From: Clostridia bacterium | GTDB taxonomy: Bacteria > Bacillota > Clostridia > Oscillospirales > Acutalibacteraceae | DNA length: 36,061 nt | NCBI GenBank assembly: GCA_022767925.1 | Contig: JALENG010000059.1 | Span: 1-36,061, forward strand | Reading direction: 5' to 3' | Shown here: positions 15,988-22,714 of the stretch, piece after piece | Layout: each line of letters starts with the position of its first letter | Numbering within the stretch: the stretch's first letter is position 1 | The notes under the pieces: model-generated | The model's input: only the letters and a program-made list of their open reading frames with translations | What the model was told of the DNA's origin: nothing | Databases searched by the model: none | Made by a program: the position numbers and the translations under genes

Positions 15988-17007
15988 CTATTTTTCCGTA
16001 CCGATCCCGGTGGATTCCCGCAGCACCAGCTGATGCGGCAGGTACACATCCCGCCTCTCACAGGGAGCCCCCTCCATCCGCAGCAGAAGCTGCTGCATGG
16101 CCTGCCTCCCCAATTCGCGGCGCGGCTGGGAGATGGTGGTGATATCCGGCACAAAAACCCGGCTGATCGGCGTATTGTCAAACCCGACCACGTCCACATC
16201 CCGCCCGGGGGTCAGCCCCCTCTCGCGCAGGACGCGGCACACACCGGCTGCCAGATCATCCGAAATGCAGAAGATGGCCGTGGGCGGCTCCGTCAGGCTG
16301 AACAGCTTTTCGCAGGCCTCCATCCCGGCCGCGCTGCTGTACTCATACCGCTCCACCATCAAATCCGTTTCCGGCTGTACACCCGCTTCCCTCAGAGCCC
16401 GCTCATACCCGGCGGTACGTTTGCGCGCCGAGGCGATTTCACGGTTTGACAGGATGGCAATACGGCGGTGCCCTTTTTGGACCAGCATGTGAACCGCGTC
16501 GTACCCGGCCAGCTCATCATCAATACTGACACACGGCACCCGGGCGCCCTCCACGCGTTCACAGCACAGCACCAACGGATAATTCTTCCCGATGGCGCTC
16601 AGCTCCTCCGCCGGGAGACGGGCGCCCATCAGCACCATTCCATCCACACTGCGGTTATAAAGCGACTGCAGAAACCGGCGCTCCAGTTCCGGGTCCTGAT
16701 GGGTGGCGGCCAGCATGACCTGATACCCATTCTCGGCCGCCTTCATCTCCATCCCGCGCACCACGCCCGAGCAGAACTGGTTGGACAGGGACGAGACCAG
16801 CACCAGCACCCGGTGCGTGGCCGCCAGGCGCAGATTCCGCCCCAGCGTATTGGGGGTATACCCCAGCTGCTCGATCACCTGCTGTACCCGGGCACGGGTT
16901 TCCCCGGCCACGCGATCATCGTCATTGAGCACACGCGATACCGTGGCGACCGAAACTCCCGCAGCTTTTGCCACGTCCTTCATCGTTGCCACCGCGGTCA
17001 CCCCCAT
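15988..17007 (-). CDS. LacI-family transcriptional regulator
   Basis: 339 residues if started at the ATG at 17007. The N-terminal HTH is complete (MKDVAKAAGVSVATVSRVLN), with the hinge at about 50-65 and a periplasmic-binding-like ligand domain at about 70-335. An alternative GTG start at 16992 would begin right at the usual MATMKDVAK position. It has GGGGGTG as ribosome site and fits the promoter better, since the -10 box ends only 18 bases before the ATG. The gene heads the operon of oxidoreductases and isomerase and probably controls it together with itself, responding to a sugar. Confidence 0.93.
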   Translation of the reverse strand: MGVTAVATMKDVAKAAGVSVATVSRVLNDDDRVAGETRARVQQVIEQLGYTPNTLGRNLRLAATHRVLVLVSSLSNQFCSGVVRGMEMKAAENGYQVMLAATHQDPELERRFLQSLYNRSVDGMVLMGARLPAEELSAIGKNYPLVLCCERVEGARVPCVSIDDELAGYDAVHMLVQKGHRRIAILSNREIASARKRTAGYERALREAGVQPETDLMVERYEYSSAAGMEACEKLFSLTEPPTAIFCISDDLAAGVCRVLRERGLTPGRDVDVVGFDNTPISRVFVPDITTISQPRRELGRQAMQQLLLRMEGAPCERRDVYLPHQLVLRESTGIGTEK

Positions 17008-17020
17008 GTAATCGTTTACA
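17006..17020. promoter_or_regulatory. LacI/CcpA-type operator (cre-like) over the start of the LacI gene
   Basis: ATGTAATCGTTTACA is a near-perfect palindrome centred on CG and fits the cre consensus WTGNAANCGNWNNCA. It lies at the transcription start, so binding of the LacI protein itself or of CcpA would repress the operon. Confidence 0.7.
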
Positions 17021-17025
17021 CCTCG

Positions 17026-17053
17026 ATTATACCGCTTTTGCCCCCAAACGCAA
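17026..17053 (-). promoter_or_regulatory. Promoter of the LacI-oxidoreductase operon
   Basis: Minus strand TTGCGT (17048-17053), 16-base spacer, TATAAT (17026-17031). The predicted start near 17019 falls inside the operator. Confidence 0.75.
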
Positions 17054-17134
17054 GATGGGATTTTGCAGTTTTTTCTTTCTCTTTTTTGTGGATTTTGCTA
17101 TATTTCTTTTGGCTTTCTCTGCTCCCACAAACAA

Positions 17135-17174
17135 GGACCGCGTCCCTCCCCAGAAAGGCAAAGGAACGCGGTCC
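17135..17174 (-). terminator. Putative terminator after leuD
   Basis: GGACCGCGT (17135-17143) pairs with ACGCGGTCC (17166-17174) across a 22-base loop. The minus-strand T-run is short; on the plus strand CTATTTTT follows. Confidence 0.55.
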
Positions 17175-17200
17175 CTATTTTTCGAAGAAACAGCCGCTTT

Positions 17201-17683
17201 TTATTTCTCCATCGAATTGAGCAGGCCGCCCTTTTGGATGATATTCTGGATAAACGGCGGGAACGGCTGGGCCGAGAAGGTCTGGCCGGTGGTCACATCG
17301 GTGATCACACCGGTGTCAAAATCCACCTCGACCTCATCGCCGGCCTGGATGGCGGCAGAAGCCTGCGGGCATTCCAGGATGGGCAGCCCGATATTGATGG
17401 CATTGCGGTAGAAAATACGGGCGAAGGTCGTCGCGATCACGCAGGAGATTCCGCTGGCTTTAATCGCGATGGGCGCATGCTCACGGGAAGAGCCGCAGCC
17501 AAAATTCTTATCGGCCACAATGATATCCCCGGGTTTTACGCGGGAGATGAACTCCTTGTCGATATCCTCCATGCAGTGCGAGGCCAGCTCGCTGTGCGAA
17601 GCGGTATTCAGATAGCGGGCCGGGATAATCACATCGGTATCAATGTTGTCCCCATATTTATGAACGGTTCCATGGACTTTCAT
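17201..17683 (-). CDS. leuD: 3-isopropylmalate dehydratase small subunit
   Basis: 160 residues, full length for the short archaeal/clostridial LeuD type. It has [13 protein letters not shown] (13-25), the substrate loop [11 protein letters not shown] (61-71) and a swivel-domain end. It forms the swivelling domain that completes the active site of the [4Fe-4S] isomerase. The reaction is 2-isopropylmalate to 3-isopropylmalate in leucine synthesis. It lies 30 bases after leuC and is clearly co-transcribed. No leuA or leuB is nearby, so a related hydro-lyase role (for example citramalate or homoaconitate) cannot be excluded by context, although leucine is the most likely pathway. Confidence 0.92.
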   Translation of the reverse strand: MKVHGTVHKYGDNIDTDVIIPARYLNTASHSELASHCMEDIDKEFISRVKPGDIIVADKNFGCGSSREHAPIAIKASGISCVIATTFARIFYRNAINIGLPILECPQASAAIQAGDEVEVDFDTGVITDVTTGQTFSAQPFPPFIQNIIQKGGLLNSMEK

Positions 17684-17713
17684 GGCAATTCCCCTTTCCT
17701 GTCTTGACTGATT

Positions 17714-18979
17714 TTACAGTGCGGCCGGGTCGGTGATGTACCCGGTCACGGCACTGGCGGCGGCCACCGCCGGGCTGGCGAGATAGACTTCCGATTCCAC
17801 ATGACCCATGCGGCCCACAAAGTTGCGGTTCGTGGTGGAAATGGCGCGTTCGCCCTTCCCCAAAACGCCCATGTAGCCGCCCAGGCAGGGCCCGCAGGTG
17901 GGGGTGCTGACCACGGCGCCCGCCGTGATAAAGGTCTCGATCAGGCCCTCTTTCATGGCCTGCAGATAGATCTGCTGGGTGCCGGGGATTACGATGCAGC
18001 GCACGCCATCGGCGACCTTGCGTCCTTTCAGCAGCGAAGCCGCCGCGCGCAGGTCCTCCATACGGCCGTTGGTGCACGAACCGATCACGGCCTGGTCGAT
18101 CTTCACTTCTTTTTCGCCAATCTCGTCAATGGTGCGGGTATTTTCCGGCAGATGCGGGAACGATACGGTGGGCCGCAGGGTGCTCAGGTCGATCACCACT
18201 TCGCGGGTGTACTCGGCATCCTCATCGGCGGTGTACTCCACCGGGGTGCGGGTAAAGCGCCCTTCACAGTAGGAGCGGGTCACATCGTCCACCGGGAAAA
18301 TGCCGTTTTTCGCACCAGCCTCGATGGCCATGTTGGCAATGCTCAGGCGGTCATCCATGGACAGGGCCGCCACGCCGTCGCCGGTGAACTCCAGCGACTG
18401 GTACAGCGCGCCGTCCACGCCGATCTCACCGATCAGATGCAGGATCACATCCTTGCCGCTGACAAAGCCCGTGGGCTTGCCCTTCAGGGTGACACGGATG
18501 GCCGAGGGGACTTTGAACCAGGCCTTGCCGCTGATCATGCCGGCCGCCATATCGGTCGAGCCCACACCCGTGGAGAACGCGCCCAGCGCGCCGTAGGTGC
18601 AGGTGTGGGAATCTGCGCCGATAATACAGTCGCCGGGGCCCACAATGCCCTGCTCGGGCAGCAGGGCGTGCTCGATGCCCATACGGCCCACATCGAAGAA
18701 GTTCTTGATGTCATATTTGCCCGCAAAATTCCGGGTCTGGCGGCACTGCTCGGCCGCTTTGATATCCTTGTTCGGGACGAAGTGGTCCAGCACCAGCGCG
18801 ATGCGGTTTTTGTCGAACACGCTGCAGGCACCGCACTTCTCAAACTCATTGATCGCCACGGGGCTGGTGATATCATTGCCCAGCACCATATCGAGCTTGG
18901 CCTCGATCAGCTGGCCGGCTTTCACTTCCGGCAGGCCGGCATGAGCCGCCAGGATTTTCTGGGTCATTGTCATTCCCAT
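17714..18979 (-). CDS. leuC: 3-isopropylmalate dehydratase large subunit
   Basis: 421 residues, of the shorter LeuC/HacA type. The three cluster cysteines are at Cys302 (GSCTNG), Cys362 and Cys365 (TCGPCLGG). The motif [21 protein letters not shown] lies at 121-141. It binds the [4Fe-4S] cluster whose free iron activates 2-isopropylmalate. The start at 18979 has AAGGAGG upstream; two other in-frame ATGs follow within four codons. The promoter has a good -10 and a poor -35, with a perfect 16-bp palindrome centred at -41.5, suggesting activation by the divergent Crp-like regulator. Confidence 0.93.
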   Translation of the reverse strand: MGMTMTQKILAAHAGLPEVKAGQLIEAKLDMVLGNDITSPVAINEFEKCGACSVFDKNRIALVLDHFVPNKDIKAAEQCRQTRNFAGKYDIKNFFDVGRMGIEHALLPEQGIVGPGDCIIGADSHTCTYGALGAFSTGVGSTDMAAGMISGKAWFKVPSAIRVTLKGKPTGFVSGKDVILHLIGEIGVDGALYQSLEFTGDGVAALSMDDRLSIANMAIEAGAKNGIFPVDDVTRSYCEGRFTRTPVEYTADEDAEYTREVVIDLSTLRPTVSFPHLPENTRTIDEIGEKEVKIDQAVIGSCTNGRMEDLRAAASLLKGRKVADGVRCIVIPGTQQIYLQAMKEGLIETFITAGAVVSTPTCGPCLGGYMGVLGKGERAISTTNRNFVGRMGHVESEVYLASPAVAAASAVTGYITDPAAL

Positions 18980-19037
18980 AAACGGAATTCCTCCTTATAT
19001 TTCCCTAACGGGGATTTCTTTTCCGGTTGTGTGAATT

Positions 19038-19043
19038 AGTATA
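19038..19043 (-). promoter_or_regulatory. -10 element of leuCD (activator-type promoter)
   Basis: Minus strand TATACT at 19043-19038 with no recognisable -35 at 16-18 bases. The predicted start is near 19031, 52 bases before leuC. Confidence 0.6.
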
Positions 19044-19052
19044 GCGGATTCC

Positions 19053-19082
19053 TTGTATTCAAACTGTATCATATGATACAAT
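19053..19082 (+). promoter_or_regulatory. Promoter of the Crp-like regulator gene
   Basis: TTGTAT (19053-19058), 18-base spacer, TACAAT (19077-19082). The 16-bp palindrome covers the spacer and most of the -10, so a bound regulator would block this promoter. Confidence 0.6.
19065..19080. promoter_or_regulatory. Perfect 16-bp palindrome, candidate Crp/Fnr-type operator
   Basis: TGTATCATATGATACA is fully self-complementary. It lies between leuC and the regulator gene, at -41.5 for leuC and across the promoter of the regulator. Confidence 0.75.
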
Positions 19083-19117
19083 GTATAGGAAACTTCGTTT
19101 TTTCGGGGGAATTTCCC

Positions 19118-19753
19118 ATGGAAAAGAATTTGTGGTCGGTGCTGGAGACCCTGGCCCCCACTCTGATCTACCAGCGGGGGTCGATGGTCTACTGGCAGGG
19201 GGATACGGCCGACCGGCTTTATTATTTAAAAAAAGGGAGTGTGAAAATTTTTCTCACCTCCCCGGAGGGGGGCGAGCGCACCCTGCGGGTCCAGCAGACC
19301 GGCGGTGTGTTCGGCGAGGCCGCCTTTTTTGACGGCGGCCCCCGAATCAGCTCGGCCAAGGTACTGGAAAAATCGGAGATCGTGGCGGTCTCCCGCCAGG
19401 CCCTGCTCGATTCCCTGCAAAAAGAGCCAGAGCTGGCCCTATACATCATGCGCGCCCTGAGCGCCCGGGTCCGGCTGCTCTCCAGTCAGGTGGACAGCCT
19501 GGCCTTTCTGCAGGCCGACCGGCGGCTGGCCCGCTTTCTGGCGGAAGCCACCGGGGGAACCCGCACCCTGCCTCTTACGGACGAGGAGCTGGGGGAGCGG
19601 ATCGGCGCTTCCCGCGTGACCGTCAGCCGCGCCATGAAAAAGCTGCGCGAAAAAGGGTGGATCCGCTCCTCCTACCGAGCGGTGGAGGTACTGGATGCGG
19701 ACGCGCTGTTCGCCTATGCGGATGGGGATGAAGCACCGCACACCCGTGCATAA
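19118..19753 (+). CDS. Crp/Fnr-family transcriptional regulator
   Basis: 211 residues from the ATG at 19118 (GGGGGA upstream). A longer frame from 19073 begins inside the operator and is unlikely. The cNMP-binding beta-roll covers about 10-115 (GSVKIFLTSPEGGERTLR, FGEAAFFDGGPRISSAKV). The dimer helix covers about 120-145. The Crp winged helix is at about 150-195 (TDEELGERIGASRVTVSRAMKKLREKG). There is no cysteine at all, so it is not an Fe-S FNR sensor. The GE...PR.SSA motif resembles the cyclic-nucleotide pocket, but the ligand is unknown. It is divergent from leuCD, which it probably activates while limiting its own expression. Confidence 0.9.
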   Translation: MEKNLWSVLETLAPTLIYQRGSMVYWQGDTADRLYYLKKGSVKIFLTSPEGGERTLRVQQTGGVFGEAAFFDGGPRISSAKVLEKSEIVAVSRQALLDSLQKEPELALYIMRALSARVRLLSSQVDSLAFLQADRRLARFLAEATGGTRTLPLTDEELGERIGASRVTVSRAMKKLREKGWIRSSYRAVEVLDADALFAYADGDEAPHTRA

Positions 19754-19802
19754 ATTCTCCCATTTCTTCCCATACTGGGGGAAAACGGACGGAGGGATAT
19801 AG

Positions 19803-20213
19803 ATGTTTTCCTTTTCTCCTGGAAAAAGGGAACAGCGCAGGTGCCGGCTGGAGAGCACCCTGCTGCTCTCTCTTCCCGCTTTTCTCCTGTGGGGCGCGGG
19901 CCTTTCTGCCTTTCTGCCGGTTTTCCTGGGCCTTGCGGCCATAGTGGGTGGATGGCTGTTCCCCTTTTTCCTGGCACTTTTCACGTTCCGCGTGGAAAAT
20001 GCAGAGCTATCCTGGCAGAAGGGGCTCTTTTTTGTGCGCTGCGGCCGTCTGGATTTATCCCAGGTGTGCGCACTCTCCTTTTTTCAGACCCCGCTGCAGA
20101 AAAAATGGGGGCTGGGCCTGTTCTGCCTGCACACTCCCACCCAAACGGTGCGGCTGCCCTTTGTCCCCCTTTCCTGCGTTCAGGCGCTGCGCGCCCTGTG
20201 CCCGGAGAAATAA
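19803..20213 (+). CDS. Bacterial PH-domain (bPH2/YdbS-like) membrane protein
   Basis: 136 residues. Two close hydrophobic segments (about 19-38 and 40-58) are followed by a PH-like beta domain at about 60-132: FTFRVENAELSWQKGLFF, then LDLSQVCALSFFQTPLQKKWGLGLFCLHT. This matches the bPH2/DUF304 pattern of a membrane hairpin plus one PH domain. The role is unknown. It starts 49 bases after the Crp-like gene with GGAGGG upstream and is probably co-transcribed with it. It ends at a strong terminator. Confidence 0.78.
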   Translation: MFSFSPGKREQRRCRLESTLLLSLPAFLLWGAGLSAFLPVFLGLAAIVGGWLFPFFLALFTFRVENAELSWQKGLFFVRCGRLDLSQVCALSFFQTPLQKKWGLGLFCLHTPTQTVRLPFVPLSCVQALRALCPEK

Positions 20214-20226
20214 GGTAACGGCCCAC

Positions 20227-20266
20227 AAAAAAAGACAACCCTTTTTAGAAAGGGCTGTCTTTTTTT
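20227..20266. terminator. Bidirectional intrinsic terminator
   Basis: AAAAAAAGACA (20227-20237) pairs with TGTCTTTTTTT (20256-20266), and inside it CCCTTT with AAAGGG around TTAG. It serves both convergent genes. Confidence 0.9.
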
Positions 20267-20269
20267 CCA

Positions 20270-21040
20270 TTATTCTTTCATCTGGCCCGGTGTTCCGTCA
20301 ATCAGGTGCTGCAGCAGTTCCTGGCTGTCGGCGTAATATTCCTGCTTTCCGGCGTCATTTTCATACTGCGTTCCTTTGATTACACGCAGAGAGACCCGGC
20401 AGTCCCCAAACAGCTTCTGCAGATCGTCCGGTGTAATCCCCTCGTACCATTCCGAGGACAGCTCCGCCCCGCTCAGGCCCTTGCAGTCCTTCCAGGTGAC
20501 GTACATATTCTCATAATCGGTGGCCCCTTCTTCCGGTGTTTCGCCGTCCAGATAGGCATATAGCCCTTCATTGGCCAGCCGCTCGAACGACGCTTCATCG
20601 CTGATGAAAATCACGGAATCAAAGGTGGACAGGTTCGCCGACAGCTTAGCCATACCCGCCTGGGCCGCCTCGGCCGTCTGCGCGTCGTCCGTTTCTCCCC
20701 CTGCAGAACCCAGCGCATAATCCAGAACCGAAATCGCAACCTTTCCGTCCCCATTCCGGTCTTTCCCGTAAACAGACAGCTGATCGCCCAGATTTTCCAT
20801 CAAATCCCCGGCATACCCGGACTTTGACAGCATCACGATGGTGTAATCCGGTTTTACCTCGGTGACCACGCCATAGATCAGGTACCCCCCAATGACAATG
20901 GCAACAAGGCCGACCAGCAGATGAAACTTGTGATAATACCACCAGTTTTTCCATTTCTGCCTCCGGGTCATCGGGGCGGGCGCCTGATGCAGGGTATCTT
21001 CCTCGTTTTCCACATTGAGCAATAAATGTTCTCTTGCCAT
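20270..21040 (-). CDS. Membrane-anchored protein of unknown function with a DxNxDG loop
   Basis: 256 residues. A charged cytosolic N-terminal region (about 1-38, with the basic-aromatic run KWKNWWYYHKFH) precedes one membrane helix (about 40-60). The remainder (about 61-256) would be outside the cell. It contains KDRNGDGKVAISV (93-105), an EF-hand/dockerin-like calcium loop, also seen in a family of uncharacterised clostridial proteins. The exterior domain keeps an alternating alpha/beta pattern (DYTIVMLSK, SVIFISDEASFERLA) that may be a binding-protein-like fold. GAAGGAG ribosome site. It is a single-gene unit ending at a strong terminator. I cannot assign a function. Confidence 0.75.
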   Translation of the reverse strand: MAREHLLLNVENEEDTLHQAPAPMTRRQKWKNWWYYHKFHLLVGLVAIVIGGYLIYGVVTEVKPDYTIVMLSKSGYAGDLMENLGDQLSVYGKDRNGDGKVAISVLDYALGSAGGETDDAQTAEAAQAGMAKLSANLSTFDSVIFISDEASFERLANEGLYAYLDGETPEEGATDYENMYVTWKDCKGLSGAELSSEWYEGITPDDLQKLFGDCRVSLRVIKGTQYENDAGKQEYYADSQELLQHLIDGTPGQMKE

Positions 21041-21366
21041 AAACTGGCCACTCCTTCAATCCGCTGTACAGCTTTCTGTTAAGATTAAGTGTATCACAGA
21101 ACCATCCGACGCGAATGAATAAAATGTAAAGTTTTTTGTTTCCGCTTGCGGTTTATCCTTTTTGGGGAAGGAGAGGTCCCTCTTCCGTCTTTCAAACGGC
21201 CGCCCCCTTCTTCCTTCCGCAGGGGAAAAGTCACAGCAGAAGAATAAAGAAGTAAAGAAGCTGATCTTATGACCGATAAAAAAGTATGATACAGTAAAAT
21301 TGTTCGGAAAAATGCACACAAGGGCTGCGGCACAGCCCGGCAGTCAAAAGTGAAGGAGGCACAGTC
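21041..21366. other. Intergenic region between divergent units
   Basis: Contains the leader of the unknown membrane protein (-) and a weak plus-strand promoter: TTATGA, 17 bases, then TACAGT at about 21290. I see no other gene, and no hairpin of note besides a loose GGAAG...CTTCC stem near 21168-21187. Confidence 0.45.
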
Positions 21367-21545
21367 ATGAAAGAAAAGCTCTACGAAATTCGAAGCGAAT
21401 TTCACACCTTTTACACGGACCGATGCGGCAACGGGGGAACCGGCCTGTCCGTCTATTATCCGAAGGAAAAGACACCGCGCAGCCAAATTGCGGTGATCGC
21501 CATGCACCCGGGCGGATATATGGGATTTTCGCCCATGATCGAGAG
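21367..21545 (+). pseudogene. 5' fragment of an alpha/beta hydrolase gene
   Basis: The gene has an intact AAGGAGG ribosome site and start. About 58 residues then look like the N terminus of an alpha/beta hydrolase: KEKLYEIRSEFHTFYTDR, then GLSVYYPKEK, then the strand IAVIAMHPGGYMGFSPMIE, whose HPGG is an oxyanion-hole type motif. After about 21545 the frame only reads the antisense of the neighbouring deaminase gene. No nucleophile elbow or remaining catalytic residues are present, against a usual length of about 300 residues. A deletion or rearrangement seems to have joined it tail-on to the next gene. The family call is from recognition of the motif only. Confidence 0.65.
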
Positions 21546-21562
21546 GGAAAGGGGCTGCGGGC

Positions 21563-22534
21563 TTATTTGTCCCCGCCCGGCTGCTGGTACCGCTCGTCGC
21601 CCCACCACCGGGGCAGCAGTTCCTGCAGGGTGACCGTCTGCCTTTTTTCCCAGTCCACCAGGATTTCCATCTCCCGGTTTTTTTCGGACAGCTGCATAAA
21701 AAACTCCCGGCAGGCGCCGCAGGGTATTCCGCTGCCCCCGCCATAGGGCGGCCGGTCACGGAATGCGATCATCCGCCGGACCACGGTCTGGCCGCTGCTG
21801 CCATACATATTCAGGGCGGCCACCCGCTCGGCGCACAGGTTCATCACGCCGCTGCAGCTCTCGATACAGAAGCCCGTAAAGATCTCGCCGTTTTCGCTCT
21901 CCAAGGCGCACACCACATGGTGCGCCGTGAGAAAGGGGGAGACCATTTGCGGATGGTACTGCTCCCGGGCCTTCTCATACAGCGTTTCCCAGATATCGCC
22001 AGGGACATCTGCCCTCTGCCGCTTCTCCCATTCCTCCCGGTCAATGGCATATACCCGGGTAAACGTATTGACGGGGTCCGCGTACTCCTCCACAAAGTGC
22101 ATCCCGTTTTTCTGGGCCACGCGGGCCGATGCCGAATTGGTGTACTTCATGTAGGAATACACCCGGGGGAAATGCAGCTGTTCAAAGGCGTACCTCATAC
22201 ACGCGGCGGCCCCCTCGGTGGCATATCCCTGCTTTTGCATCGACCGGGTGATGTGATATCCGATCTCGGGCTCCCATTTTCCGTGGATGTTCTGCATGGT
22301 GATCCCGCAGTCGCCGATCATCTGCCCGGTTTCCTTCAGTTCCACTGCCCACAGACCGAACCCGTCCTTTTCATAGCGGTTCCGGTTTCTCTTTATCCAG
22401 TTCCGCGTCTCCTCCTCACAGAACGGGTGGGGATAATGCCGCATGATCTCCTCATCGGATAAAATCGCGTGCAGGGCCTCAAAATCCCCTTCACACAAAT
22501 CCCGCAGCACCAGTCTTTCGGTTTCCATTCGCAT
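21563..22534 (-). CDS. GNAT acetyltransferase - cytidine deaminase fusion protein
   Basis: 323 residues in one unbroken frame. A RimJ/RimL-type GNAT domain fills about 1-168 (ETERLVLRDLCEGDFEAL; acetyl-CoA loop region SMQKQGYATEGAAACM at 98-113; NSASARVAQKNGM). A cytidine-deaminase fold fills about 181-316. Its zinc ligands are Cys234 (CAERVA), Cys272 and Cys275 (PCGACREF), with catalytic Glu236. All key deaminase residues are kept, so both halves could be active: N-acetylation of an amine plus hydrolytic deamination of a nucleoside or a related base antibiotic. The linker is about 12 residues. In other species I know the deaminase half as a stand-alone protein. GGAGG ribosome site. Confidence 0.85.
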   Translation of the reverse strand: MRMETERLVLRDLCEGDFEALHAILSDEEIMRHYPHPFCEEETRNWIKRNRNRYEKDGFGLWAVELKETGQMIGDCGITMQNIHGKWEPEIGYHITRSMQKQGYATEGAAACMRYAFEQLHFPRVYSYMKYTNSASARVAQKNGMHFVEEYADPVNTFTRVYAIDREEWEKRQRADVPGDIWETLYEKAREQYHPQMVSPFLTAHHVVCALESENGEIFTGFCIESCSGVMNLCAERVAALNMYGSSGQTVVRRMIAFRDRPPYGGGSGIPCGACREFFMQLSEKNREMEILVDWEKRQTVTLQELLPRWWGDERYQQPGGDK

Positions 22535-22592
22535 GTTTCTCTCCTCCTTCTTTCCTCCGGTTTTCTTCTCCCCGCATCGTGCCCTCCGGCGG

Positions 22593-22640
22593 AAAAAGGG
22601 AGGCTCGCCGGAATCTTCTCCGTGCGGGCCTCCCCTTTTT
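22593..22640 (-). terminator. Intrinsic terminator after the GH31 gene
   Basis: AAAAAGGGAGGC (22593-22604) pairs with GCCTCCCCTTTTT (22628-22640) with one bulged C. A T-run follows on the minus strand. Confidence 0.75.
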
Positions 22641-22714
22641 CTTCATGCGGGAGCGCTATTATAGCAAATCCAGCATGCCTTTGTCAATTCTTTTTTTAAT
22701 GGATGGTTCGGGCC

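Noticed and set aside
19073..19117. Longer N terminus for the Crp-like regulator
   Set aside because: It would start inside the operator and promoter, without a ribosome site.
20168..20213. Possible longer fusion of the PH-domain protein with downstream sequence
   Set aside because: A clear TAA stop is followed directly by a strong terminator.
21285..21293. TATGATACA, resembling half of the leuC/Crp palindrome
   Set aside because: Only one half matches and the other arm is absent; likely chance in an AT-rich promoter.
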